Position numbers and translations under genes: made by a program. From CALNXN01 sp942490645 (lineage in GTDB: Bacteria > Pseudomonadota > Alphaproteobacteria > Rhodobacterales > Rhodobacteraceae), in contig CALNXN010000002.1 of the NCBI GenBank assembly GCA_942490645.1, positions 372,001 to 436,000 of the forward strand: a stretch of 64,000 nt of DNA. The letters run 5' to 3'. The notes under the pieces are model-generated. The model saw only the letters and a program-made list of their open reading frames with translations. It was not told the origin of the DNA and made no database searches. Positions 19,475-28,366 of this stretch are shown here, piece by piece; position 1 is the first letter of the stretch; every line of letters begins with the position of its first letter.

Positions 19475-21748
19475 ATGTCAGACACCCCAAATCTGCGCAA
19501 GGCGGCACTGGATTATCACGCTTTTCCGAAACCCGGAAAACTGGAAATCCGCGCAACCAAGCCTTTGGCAAACGGGCGTGATCTGGCCCGCGCCTATTCC
19601 CCGGGGGTGGCCGAAGCCTGCATCGAGATCAAGGCGGACCCGGCGACGGCGGCGCTTTATACATCGAGGGCCAATCTGGTGGGGGTCGTGACCAACGGCA
19701 CAGCCGTGCTGGGTCTTGGCAACATCGGCGCGCTGGCCTCCAAACCTGTGATGGAGGGCAAGGCCGTTCTGTTCAAGAAATTCGCGGGCATCGACTGCTT
19801 TGACATTGAAGTGAACGAGGCAGACCCTGAAAAGCTGGCTGATATCGTATGCGCGCTTGGCCCGACATTCGGCGCGATCAACCTCGAAGACATCAAGGCG
19901 CCTGATTGCTTTACCGTCGAACGTATCTGCCGCGAGCGTATGGACATTCCCGTGTTTCACGACGACCAGCATGGCACTGCGATTGTTGTCGGTGCAGCGG
20001 TCAAGAATGCGCTTTTTGTGGCTGGCAAGCGGTTCGAAGATATCAAAATCGTTTCAACCGGTGGCGGTGCGGCCGGGATTGCCTGCCTCAACATGCTGCT
20101 GAAAATGGGCGTGAAACGTGAAAATGTCTGGCTTTGCGACATTCACGGGCTGGTCTATGAGGGCCGTGATGTGGATATGAACCCCATCAAGTCGGAGTTC
20201 GCGCAAAAGACCGATCTCAGAACGCTTGAAGACGTCATTCCGCAAGCGGACGTTTTCCTCGGCCTCTCTGGTCCCGGTGTTCTGAGTGCCGAAATGGTGA
20301 TGCAGATGACGGATCAGCCCATCGTATTTGCCTTGGCCAACCCGACCCCTGAAATCCTGCCTGACGAAGTGCGCCGCGTCGCACCTAATGCAATCATCGC
20401 CACGGGCCGCTCTGATTTTCCCAATCAGGTCAATAACGTGCTGTGCTTCCCCTTCATCTTTCGCGGCGCTTTGGACGTAGGCGCCACGACCATCAATGAC
20501 GAAATGCAACTGGCGTGTATCGACGGCATCGCCGAACTGGCCCGCGCAACGACCTCTGCCGAAGCGGCGGCGGCCTATCAGGGCGAACAACTGACGTTTG
20601 GCGCTGATTATCTGATCCCCAAACCCTTTGATCCGCGTTTGGTGGGTGTGGTGTCCTCTGCGGTGGCTCGTGCCGCGATGGAAACGGGCGTTGCGTTGCG
20701 CCCGATAGATGATCTGGAAGCCTACCGTCAGAAATTGGATGGCTCAGTCTTCAAATCAGCCCTTTTGATGCGCCCAGTCTTTCAGGCCGCGCGGACGTCG
20801 CCGCGCCGCATTGTTTTTGCGGAAGGCGAGGACGAACGCGTGTTGCGCGCTAGCCAGGCCATGCTGGAGGAAACCACTGAACGCCCCATTCTGATCGGAC
20901 GCCCCGAAGTCATAGAGAGCCGCATTGAACGGGCGGGCTTGACCATTCGCCTCGGGCAAGACGTTGATCTGGTGAACCCGGAAAACGATCCACGCTACCG
21001 CGACTACTGGGAAAGCTATCATGGGTTGATGGCCCGGCGCGGCGTGACGCCCGATCTGGCGCGCGCCATCATGCGGACCAATACGACGGCTATTGGTGGG
21101 GTGATGGTGCACCGCGAAGAGGCCGACAGCTTGATTTGCGGCACGTTCGGAGAATTTCGTTGGCACCTCAATTATATCCAGCAAATTCTGGGCGATCAGA
21201 ACCTGCACCCCGTTGGCGCCTTGTCGCTGATGATCCTTGAAGACGGTCCATTGTTCGTGGCGGACACGCAGGTGCATCTGCATCCCAAGCCTGAGCAAAT
21301 CGCCGAAATCGCGATCGGTGCTGCGCGCCATGTGCGGCGTTTCGGGATTGAACCCAAGATCGCATTTTGCTCGCAGTCGCAATTCGGCAATCAGGGCGAA
21401 GGATCGGGCGGGCGGTTGCGCGCCGCCCTTCGTTTGCTCGACGAGGGTGGCCATGATTTCTGCTACGAGGGCGAGATGAACATCGACACCGCGCTGGACC
21501 CAGAATTGCGCGCCCGCATCTTGCCAAAAAATCGTATGGAGGGGGCCGCGAATGTGCTGGTTTTCGCCCATGCCGATGCGGCCTCCGGCGTGCGCAATAT
21601 CCTCAAGATGAAAGGCGGCGGCCTTGAAGTCGGGCCGATTCTGATGGGTATGGGCAACAAGGCGCATATCGTATCACAATCCATCACCGCACGCGGATTG
21701 CTGAACGTGGCCGCCATCGCAGGCACGCCGGTGGCCCATTACGGATAG
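19475..21748 (+). CDS. maeB: NADP-dependent malic enzyme with C-terminal phosphotransacetylase-like domain
   Basis: 757 residues, the long bacterial MaeB form. Residues 1-430 hold the malic enzyme domain (YSPGVAEACIEI, FHDDQHGTAIVVGAAVKNA, a Rossmann STGGGAAGIA and NPTPEILPDE). Residues 435-757 match phosphate acetyl/butyryltransferase (IVFAEGEDERVLRASQAM), which usually acts as an allosteric acetyl-CoA sensor rather than as an enzyme. It decarboxylates malate to pyruvate, producing NADPH. The inverted repeat just upstream probably controls it. Confidence 0.95.
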   Translation: MSDTPNLRKAALDYHAFPKPGKLEIRATKPLANGRDLARAYSPGVAEACIEIKADPATAALYTSRANLVGVVTNGTAVLGLGNIGALASKPVMEGKAVLFKKFAGIDCFDIEVNEADPEKLADIVCALGPTFGAINLEDIKAPDCFTVERICRERMDIPVFHDDQHGTAIVVGAAVKNALFVAGKRFEDIKIVSTGGGAAGIACLNMLLKMGVKRENVWLCDIHGLVYEGRDVDMNPIKSEFAQKTDLRTLEDVIPQADVFLGLSGPGVLSAEMVMQMTDQPIVFALANPTPEILPDEVRRVAPNAIIATGRSDFPNQVNNVLCFPFIFRGALDVGATTINDEMQLACIDGIAELARATTSAEAAAAYQGEQLTFGADYLIPKPFDPRLVGVVSSAVARAAMETGVALRPIDDLEAYRQKLDGSVFKSALLMRPVFQAARTSPRRIVFAEGEDERVLRASQAMLEETTERPILIGRPEVIESRIERAGLTIRLGQDVDLVNPENDPRYRDYWESYHGLMARRGVTPDLARAIMRTNTTAIGGVMVHREEADSLICGTFGEFRWHLNYIQQILGDQNLHPVGALSLMILEDGPLFVADTQVHLHPKPEQIAEIAIGAARHVRRFGIEPKIAFCSQSQFGNQGEGSGGRLRAALRLLDEGGHDFCYEGEMNIDTALDPELRARILPKNRMEGAANVLVFAHADAASGVRNILKMKGGGLEVGPILMGMGNKAHIVSQSITARGLLNVAAIAGTPVAHYG

Positions 21749-21758
21749 GCCAACGCAA

Positions 21759-21785
21759 GACGCCGCCCCGGTTCGGGACGGCGTC
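21759..21785 (+). terminator. Hairpin downstream of maeB
   Basis: GACGCCG...CGGCGTC arms with an inner CCC/GGG pairing make a strong stem 11 bp after the maeB stop. No long T-tract follows, so it may slow or stabilise transcripts rather than terminate efficiently. Confidence 0.5.
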
Positions 21786-21807
21786 GGTTCAGGCATGTGG
21801 TTAGGTG

Positions 21808-22011
21808 TTATTTTGTAGCTGCGGCAGCAGGTTTCGGAGCCGGTTTCGCCGCTGCTTTGGCCTTTTTCTTTTTGTTCGCGATCTTTTCACCCATGGTGAG
21901 ACCTTTCGTTGCGATGTGGCGGTCACCTATGACATGGACCGCCTTTTCAAAATGCCTTGAACCGATGCCCAAATCTGATCCGTTTTCGACACAGTAGACA
22001 ATTTTCGACAT
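21808..22011 (-). CDS. Small Lys/Ala/Pro-tailed hypothetical protein
   Basis: 67 residues, ending in a low-complexity tail of alternating Lys, Ala and Pro (about residues 46-67), the kind found on nucleic-acid-binding small proteins. The first 40 residues (MSKIVYCVENGSDLGIG...) have no recognised family. A second ATG at codon 40 (MGEKIANKKKK) would give a 28-residue basic peptide. It lies alone between maeB and prpE on the opposite strand. Confidence 0.45.
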   Translation of the reverse strand: MSKIVYCVENGSDLGIGSRHFEKAVHVIGDRHIATKGLTMGEKIANKKKKAKAAAKPAPKPAAAATK

Positions 22012-22156
22012 CCATTTGCGTCCTGAACTGCGGCGAAACCGAATACCAACACATCGGGCGATCTGAAGCTGACGTTCAAACCGTTACCCTTAACAGACTT
22101 GCCCCCGGCACCGCCCCTGAGTAACACCTGTTTGTATAATTTGGAGGAGCGCTCTC

Positions 22157-24049
22157 ATGGCATATTCGGACATCTACACCGCCAGTCTGACGGATCCGGA
22201 AAAATATTGGATGGAGCAATCCAAGTCGATTGACTGGGTTGAAGCCCCCAAACAGGCGCTTTTTGATCGCGGTGACCATATCTACGAATGGTACGCGGAT
22301 GCGATGGTCAACGGCTGCTACAACGCCGTAGACCGTCACGTCGAGGCCGGGCGCGGCGATCAGGTCGCGATCATCCACGACAGCCCAATCACAGACACCA
22401 AGTCGAAACTGACCTATGCGGAACTTCAAGAGCGTGTGGCCTCACTCGCCGGCGCGTTGCAGGCACAGGGCGTAAGCAAGGGCGACCGGGTGATCATTTA
22501 CATGCCGATGATCCCAGAAGCTTTGGAAGCCATGCTGGCATGCGCGCGCATCGGCGCCGTCCACTCCGTTGTTTTCGGTGGTTTTGCCGCACATGAACTG
22601 GCGGTACGTATTGATGATTGCACGCCCAAGGCCATCATTGCCGCTTCTTGCGGCTTGGAGCCGGGTCGTGTCGTGCACTACAAGCCTTTGCTGGACGGCG
22701 CGATTGATCAGGCCGCACACAAGCCAGACGTCTGCTTTATCTTCCAGCGCCCGCAAGAACAGGCCGAACTGATCCCCGGTCGCGATCTCGATTGGCACGC
22801 CGCACAAGACGGCGTGACCCCTGCGCCCTGCGTTCCCGTCGAAGGCAACCATCCGGCGTACATCCTCTACACCTCCGGAACCACGGGCGCACCCAAGGGC
22901 GTAGTACGGCCAACCGCCGGACACCTTGTCGCCCTGCACTGGACGATGAAAAACATCTATGACGTAGACCCCGGTGATGTGTTCTGGGCCGCGTCCGATG
23001 TCGGTTGGGTCGTTGGCCACTCCTACATCTGTTACGGGCCTCTGATTGCTGGCAACACCACCGTGGTCTTCGAAGGCAAACCTGTCGGCACGCCTGATCC
23101 CGGCACGTTCTGGCGGGTCATTTCAGAGCACAACGTGCGCAGCTTTTTCACAGCGCCCACGGCCATACGCGCTGTCAAACGCGAAGATCCCAAGGGAGAA
23201 TTCTCTAAGAAATACGACCTCAGCGGCCTTCGTGCGCTCTATCTGGCGGGCGAACGGGCCGACCCGGATACCATCGTTTGGGCGCAGGAGGTGCTGCAAA
23301 AACCGGTCTATGATCACTGGTGGCAGACCGAAACCGGCTACACCATTGCGGGCAACCCCGCAGGTCTTGAGGCGCTTCCTGTCAAGATCGGCTCGCCCAC
23401 GGTGCCGATGCCGGGGTACGACATCCGTATCCTCGATGATGCGGGCCATCCACAAAAACCCGGTGAACTGGGGGCCATCGCAATCAAACTGCCGTTGCCG
23501 CCTGGCACCTTGCCGACGCTTTGGAATGCCGAAGACCGGTTCAAGAAAAGCTACCTGAACACCTTCCCCGGCTACTATGAAACGGGCGATGCGGGCATGA
23601 TGGATGAGGACGGATACCTCTATATCATGGCGCGCACCGATGACGTGATCAACGTAGCCGGCCACCGCCTGTCGACCGGCGCGATGGAAGAGGTTCTGGC
23701 CTCTCATCCAGATGTCGCGGAATGCGCCGTAGTTGGCGTGTCGGATGCTCTCAAAGGGCAAAGCCCGGTTGGCTTTGTGTGTTTGACCAACGGTGTGAAC
23801 CGCCCGCATGCCGAAATTACGGACGAATGCGTCAAACTGATCCGAGATCAGATCGGACCTGTCGCCGCGTTCAAAAAGGCCGTCGTGGTGGACCGTCTGC
23901 CGAAAACCCGTTCGGGCAAAATCCTGCGTGCCACGGTCGTCAAGATCGCGGACGGCGAGGACTTCAAGATGCCCGCAACAATTGATGATCCAGCCATTCT
24001 GGATGAAATCCGCGCGGCCTTGCAGACAATCGGGTATGCTAAAGGATAA
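22157..24049 (+). CDS. prpE: Propionyl-CoA synthetase
   Basis: 630 residues, acetyl/propionyl-CoA synthetase type. The N-terminal ACAS domain is followed by YTSGTTGAPKGVVRPTAGH (phosphate loop), WWQTETGYTIAGNPAG and the C-terminal KTRSGKILRATVVKI with the acylated/catalytic Lys. The specific combination YSDIYTASLTDPEKYW and GVVRPTAGH is that of PrpE rather than Acs. GGAGGAG lies 7 bases before the ATG. It activates propionate (for example from odd-chain or DMSP breakdown) to propionyl-CoA. The cyclase gene starts inside its last codons. Confidence 0.92.
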   Translation: MAYSDIYTASLTDPEKYWMEQSKSIDWVEAPKQALFDRGDHIYEWYADAMVNGCYNAVDRHVEAGRGDQVAIIHDSPITDTKSKLTYAELQERVASLAGALQAQGVSKGDRVIIYMPMIPEALEAMLACARIGAVHSVVFGGFAAHELAVRIDDCTPKAIIAASCGLEPGRVVHYKPLLDGAIDQAAHKPDVCFIFQRPQEQAELIPGRDLDWHAAQDGVTPAPCVPVEGNHPAYILYTSGTTGAPKGVVRPTAGHLVALHWTMKNIYDVDPGDVFWAASDVGWVVGHSYICYGPLIAGNTTVVFEGKPVGTPDPGTFWRVISEHNVRSFFTAPTAIRAVKREDPKGEFSKKYDLSGLRALYLAGERADPDTIVWAQEVLQKPVYDHWWQTETGYTIAGNPAGLEALPVKIGSPTVPMPGYDIRILDDAGHPQKPGELGAIAIKLPLPPGTLPTLWNAEDRFKKSYLNTFPGYYETGDAGMMDEDGYLYIMARTDDVINVAGHRLSTGAMEEVLASHPDVAECAVVGVSDALKGQSPVGFVCLTNGVNRPHAEITDECVKLIRDQIGPVAAFKKAVVVDRLPKTRSGKILRATVVKIADGEDFKMPATIDDPAILDEIRAALQTIGYAKG

Positions 24050-25298
24050 GCATACATCAGAGGTCGCAGGTTTGGATTCAATTCACACGGCTCGCAGGGG
24101 CGAGATACAAGACGTTATCGAATGGCTCATCACTGAGGGCCTGAACGGCACGCATTATGCCGAGTTGCTCGAAACGCTGTGTCACAAGATGGAAGCAGCC
24201 GGTATCCAGTTGATGCGCATGAACTTGTCCATGCGTGCATACCACCCTGAGTTCGGGGCATTTGCGTATCGCTGGAAGCGTGCAGATGGAATCATACACG
24301 AACAATATGAGCGCAACACGACAGAGCAGACCGGGTGGCTTCAAAGCCCGCTCAAATACACTCTGGACAATAATCTGACCGAGTTTCGCGCGCGTTTGAC
24401 CCCGGATCATGAGCCCTTTGAGTATCCGGTTTTTTACGATCTACAGCAGCAAGGGGCGACCGAGTACCTGATAACCGGGACGCCGTTTTCAAGCAGTCAT
24501 GCGTACCTGACCAGCGATGATCGACGTCTGCCTGAGGGCATGCAGATTTCATGGACGACCGACCACCCGGAAGGGTTTTCCGATGTGCAAGTCGCAGAGA
24601 TTCAGAGCGTACTTCCGGCCCTTGGCCTCGCGCTCAAGTCGAACTCGAATTACGAGATGGCGCAGGACTTGCTGTCCACCTATCTTGGCGGCGATGCCGG
24701 GGCACGCGTCTTGTCAGGCGATATCGTGCGCGGCTCCGTAGACAACATCCAAGCCGTGATCCTGTATTTCGATTTGCAGGGCTTTACCAAGCTTTCTGAA
24801 ATCCTGCCCGCCCCGGAAATCATCGCAATGCTGAATGATTACTTTGGTGCGGTGGTCCCTGCCATCCACGCGCATGGTGGCAACGTACTGAAGTTCATGG
24901 GCGATGGCCTCTTGGCGATTTTTGCAACCGATCAAGTGGAAGATGCCAATCTGGCGGCCCTTGAAACGATCGATGCGTTCAACAGGGAATTGCCCGAAAT
25001 CAGCCGCCGGCGCGAAGCCAACCAGTTGCAAAGCACCGGTTTCACCGTCGGCGTTCATGCTGGAGACGTGCTTTATGGAAATATCGGCGCGTCTGACCGG
25101 CTAGATTTCACGGTTATCGGATCGGCGGTAAACACGACGGCCCGCATTTCGGCCATGTGTAGCAATGTCGATCAGGCGATCGTCATCTCGGGCAAAGTTG
25201 CGCAACCACTGCTGGAGCGCCGAGCAGACCTTGTGTCTTTGGGCCACTACCGATTACGCGGCGTGGCGGACAGGTTGGAGCTGTTCACGCTCGACTGA
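24036..25298 (+). CDS. Class III adenylate/guanylate cyclase
   Basis: 420 residues from ATG 24036, which overlaps the prpE stop by 14 bases. An N-terminal sensor-like domain (20-200) of unknown ligand leads to a class III cyclase domain (about 235-420). Metal-binding aspartates are at 246 (ILYFDLQGFTKLSE) and 290 (KFMGDGLLAIF), and the transition-state Asn/Arg lie in VIGSAVNTTARIS. It should produce cAMP or cGMP. Overlap with prpE suggests that expression follows propionate metabolism. Confidence 0.9.
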   Translation: MLKDKHTSEVAGLDSIHTARRGEIQDVIEWLITEGLNGTHYAELLETLCHKMEAAGIQLMRMNLSMRAYHPEFGAFAYRWKRADGIIHEQYERNTTEQTGWLQSPLKYTLDNNLTEFRARLTPDHEPFEYPVFYDLQQQGATEYLITGTPFSSSHAYLTSDDRRLPEGMQISWTTDHPEGFSDVQVAEIQSVLPALGLALKSNSNYEMAQDLLSTYLGGDAGARVLSGDIVRGSVDNIQAVILYFDLQGFTKLSEILPAPEIIAMLNDYFGAVVPAIHAHGGNVLKFMGDGLLAIFATDQVEDANLAALETIDAFNRELPEISRRREANQLQSTGFTVGVHAGDVLYGNIGASDRLDFTVIGSAVNTTARISAMCSNVDQAIVISGKVAQPLLERRADLVSLGHYRLRGVADRLELFTLD

Positions 25299-25302
25299 AG
25301 GC

Positions 25303-25913
25303 AGCGCCCTCGTCATCAACGTAAACTCACCAAGCTTGACCGACACCGCGACAAACATCTCGGACACAGAGCTGACAATTTCACACTCGCTCAACTTTGG
25401 ACACACGACGCAATCCTCCGGGTTTTACCAGTTTTCAGGCGGTCACGATCTCGGCTGCGTGAACGAAGCGTCTCATACAGGCGCCAACAAAATGGACCCC
25501 TCCTCTTGGGATTAATTTGATCTGCTTATGCGCGGCACATTCTCCGGCATAAGCGCAATGGCCGGACTGGAATGGGCCTTCACGTACAGGACCAAGTCGA
25601 ACGGCGTTGAGAACCACCCGCCCCAAGCTGGTGTGGGCGCAAACGCGCTGGAGCGCGGTGATGTTGGTGTCTCGATGTGATGATATGAAACCCGCTCAGA
25701 CGCATCGAATGTGGCTGGCGTCACAACCACAGGGGCCACTGTAGCGTTGGCGCCTTTGGCACCCGCAAAAATGGCGACATCAATGTCGATCTCGGCTTTG
25801 GTTCCATCGGTCCGAATAGCAACATTTTACCCGTTCCGCTGCCTGCTGCGGTTTCTATGTTGCTGGCGGCTATCGGCGGCTTGGGTGTGGCTGGACGTCA
25901 CCGATTAGCCTGA
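25303..25913 (+). pseudogene. Decayed VPLPA-CTERM secreted protein gene
   Basis: In one frame 25305-25800 is open except for stops at 25513-25515, 25678-25680 and 25681-25683, reading protein-like stretches such as TATNISDTELTISHSLNFGH. From about 25745 the matching continuation moves to the next frame: GDINVDLGFGSIGPNSN followed by VPLPAAVSMLLAAIGGLGVAG and a basic end. That is a complete VPLPA-CTERM sorting signal (motif, hydrophobic helix, basic tail). No start with signal peptide is visible. A good terminator follows at 25940. I read this as a frameshifted, stop-containing remnant of an exosortase substrate. Confidence 0.6.
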
Positions 25914-25939
25914 GCCTTTTTGCTTATGAAACGACGATC

Positions 25940-25967
25940 AGGGTACCTTCGGGTGCCCTTTTCTTTT
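25940..25967 (+). terminator. Intrinsic terminator with UUCG loop
   Basis: GGGTACC-TTCG-GGTGCCC (one G-T wobble) followed by TTTTCTTTT. It is oriented to end plus-strand transcription through the cyclase and the VPLPA-CTERM remnant. Confidence 0.85.
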
Positions 25968-25973
25968 GCCCAG

Positions 25974-27023
25974 CTAACTTGTGTGCGGTGTCGGCAGGTC
26001 GGCAATGCTTCTGAGGTAATCGTTGGAATAATCCACCTCAAGCTCGATCCACACCGGCAGATGATCCGACATCTCATGCGTGCGCCAGCTCCGGTAGGAA
26101 GATGGCCAGTTGGAATAGGGTTTGCCAGTGTCAGGCGCATCGCGGATATCACGGGCGATTTGCTCGTAGTCAGCGGATTCGGCATCGGTGAAAACGCTAT
26201 CCTGCCAACGCACGACCCCATGACCCAGCATGTGGCTGACATCTTGCGGTCCCGTAAAGGCAATCTGGTCGTAGTGCTTGGTGCCCGTCAGCGATGTGGG
26301 GCCGATGTCCGGCACTTCGAACCCGTTCTTTGTCAATGCCTTGAAACCTGCGTCCTGACGATCTTCGATGTTCATATCGCCCAAAAATATGTGGACCTCA
26401 TCGGCATCTTTTGCGCGGTCTTTCAGGATGCTGGAGATCACGCGTATTTCATCTTCACGCAGCGGGCGGTCCTTGACCTCTTCGAAAACGATATGCGCCG
26501 AACATAGCGTGAAGCGAAACCAGCCGGCTTGAAACGACGCAAAAAACGGCGTTCTGCCAATCTGCTCGTCGCCTGGAAGCATTCCTTTGGGCAGGACCAG
26601 CTCTCCGATGAGATTGCGAAACCGAACACGGTTGCGGTTGTAAACAAAAGCCATACGCTCGTGATTGCCGCGCCCACCACCGGAGCTGTCGTTGACGAAA
26701 AAATCCCAGTTCGGACCCAAGAGGCGCATCAAACGCTCCATCGCCTCCATGTCCTTGACCTCCTGAATGGCGCAGATGTCAAAGTGATCAATGATCTCGG
26801 CAATGTAGTGATAGCTTTCGGCAAGACGTTTGCGACCGCCGTCAAAATGCCGGATGTTCCATGATCCGATAATCAGCGAGTTGGGCCGACGCCGGGATGT
26901 GATCTGGGTATCCAGTGCCGCACGCAGGCGCAGCAATCGATCCGCGATCCAGCCTGCCTGACCCGGCGCTTCGCGTCCTCTGGGATATAGGGATTTTCGC
27001 TTGAGTGATTGATAAAAGGCCAT
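25974..27023 (-). CDS. Endonuclease/exonuclease/phosphatase (EEP) family protein
   Basis: 349 residues. The EEP fold spans about 45-325 with its ordered motifs: IIGSWNIRHFDGG (Asn), CAIQEVKDMEAM (metal Glu), HIFLGDMNIEDRQ (Asp/Asn) and the C-terminal SDHLPVWIEL (Asp-His pair). No signal peptide or membrane helix is apparent, so a cytoplasmic DNase, RNase or phosphodiesterase is likely. The sequence before residue 45 is basic and unrelated to the family. It is a single gene; the next one upstream ends about 100 bp away. Confidence 0.88.
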   Translation of the reverse strand: MAFYQSLKRKSLYPRGREAPGQAGWIADRLLRLRAALDTQITSRRRPNSLIIGSWNIRHFDGGRKRLAESYHYIAEIIDHFDICAIQEVKDMEAMERLMRLLGPNWDFFVNDSSGGGRGNHERMAFVYNRNRVRFRNLIGELVLPKGMLPGDEQIGRTPFFASFQAGWFRFTLCSAHIVFEEVKDRPLREDEIRVISSILKDRAKDADEVHIFLGDMNIEDRQDAGFKALTKNGFEVPDIGPTSLTGTKHYDQIAFTGPQDVSHMLGHGVVRWQDSVFTDAESADYEQIARDIRDAPDTGKPYSNWPSSYRSWRTHEMSDHLPVWIELEVDYSNDYLRSIADLPTPHTS

Positions 27024-27124
27024 TCTGCGATCCTGAAAAAGCTACTTCCAATGGCGCAATCATAGCGTGAATTGATCAAGCTGAGGAGTATATTTCTGCA
27101 CCGGCCGGGGGCGCTGCCCCGCAC

Positions 27125-28366
27125 TCAGACCTGACGGTCTTCGTCCCCCGAGGTGTTTTCGGCGAAAGGAAGACTGGCCGTTTCGCCCTGCTGTGGCGTG
27201 AGGCCGTAGGGTTGGGCAATGTCCCAAACATGTCGTGGCACCATGTTCTTGAGCTTGGCGGGCTCTTCTCGGCGCAGGTGAAGAATGGTTTCTGCGGCCT
27301 TCATCTCTAGCCTTGCACGTGCAAATTCCAGACCGCGTGGACCGATCCGGGGTTGCAGCCAGCTGACAATCGGGCGGAGCCAGTCCGGCATCCGTCGCAG
27401 AGGCAGACCGCCTGCGGCGCGTTCCGTATTGGCGATGAAACCTTTGACGGCACTTGTCCGTTTGCCTGCTGAACCGGGCGCATCGAGGGCGATCTCATCC
27501 CCCAAAGCGTCGAGGACTTCAGCGCCGCGCGCATTGCGCACAAGGACCCACTGGTCGCCCTCTCCGCCCATATAGCCGACCGTGATGTCCGCCAGTGCAT
27601 TGGTGTAATCCACACAAGTACGGCAGGTGAGCGGAAAGAAATCGCGCGGCAGGTCGGAAATGGGCAACGCCAAAAAAGGGATCAATCGGGTGCGACCATC
27701 GACAAAGCGCAACTCCACTTTGAAATCCGCGCGGAATTCCAGATAGGTGATCGTATCGGGCGCCTCATCCAGCAAGGCCAGAAAGCTGTGAAAGTTTTCA
27801 GTGGTTGTGTTGTCAGAACACGGCGTGCCAATCACGTAGAGCCGTTCAAGCCCCAATTCGGCCTCCAATGCGCGCAGCGCATAGATCTGGCATGGGATTC
27901 CGATCACGGCGAGGCGTTTGAACCCCTGCTCCTGCGCGGTTTCCAACAAGGCCAGAAGCGGCGCGTAGCCCATGCGCATACCACGGGCGCGGGACATATC
28001 TGCGGGGTCCGTAATCAGTGCGGGTTTGGGACGCCAGCTGTCGATTTCATCGGGCACCATGCACAAAACCGCGTCGACTTTATCGTTCTGGAGAAGGCGC
28101 GCACCGAGCGACGTTGTTATGCCGGTCCACTGTGCGCCTTTTTTCGGCGCACGCATGCGGGCGCGGTACATCGCCTGAACGGGGCCGAAAAACACCTCGT
28201 CCCCCGGTCCACGCGCGCGGCCATGAACTGCCTTTTCCAGCCGTGGGTAATCGGGTGCGATGAACTGACATGCTCGCCCGCAGGCTTTGGGATCAGCGGT
28301 GCGTGAAATGCCGCAATCAGTGCACAGGCCGCGTGGCACAGCAGGGCGCAGCTCAGGCGTGATCAT
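27125..28366 (-). CDS. FrhB-like coenzyme F420 hydrogenase/dehydrogenase beta-subunit family flavoprotein
   Basis: 413 residues. Cys15, Cys18, Cys29 and Cys33 form a C-x2-C-x10-C-x3-C cluster motif near the N-terminus. Further Cys sites are in IGTPCSDNTT and the C-terminal CRTCVDYTNALADITVGYMG signature of the family. Relatives in phototrophs include the ferredoxin-dependent 8-vinyl reductase BciB and chlorophyll reductases, while other members are of unknown use. The start overlaps nadK's stop (ATGA). F420 itself is not expected in this group, so the electron donor is probably ferredoxin. Confidence 0.88.
   Translation of the reverse strand: MITPELRPAVPRGLCTDCGISRTADPKACGRACQFIAPDYPRLEKAVHGRARGPGDEVFFGPVQAMYRARMRAPKKGAQWTGITTSLGARLLQNDKVDAVLCMVPDEIDSWRPKPALITDPADMSRARGMRMGYAPLLALLETAQEQGFKRLAVIGIPCQIYALRALEAELGLERLYVIGTPCSDNTTTENFHSFLALLDEAPDTITYLEFRADFKVELRFVDGRTRLIPFLALPISDLPRDFFPLTCRTCVDYTNALADITVGYMGGEGDQWVLVRNARGAEVLDALGDEIALDAPGSAGKRTSAVKGFIANTERAAGGLPLRRMPDWLRPIVSWLQPRIGPRGLEFARARLEMKAAETILHLRREEPAKLKNMVPRHVWDIAQPYGLTPQQGETASLPFAENTSGDEDRQV

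Noticed and set aside
20756..21667. 303-codon minus-strand frame opposite the phosphotransacetylase-like domain
   Set aside because: Antisense to conserved maeB sequence.
22135..22140. TATAAT just before prpE, considered as a -10 box
   Set aside because: A start point 6-8 bases downstream would fall inside the Shine-Dalgarno sequence, and no -35 hexamer lies at the right spacing.
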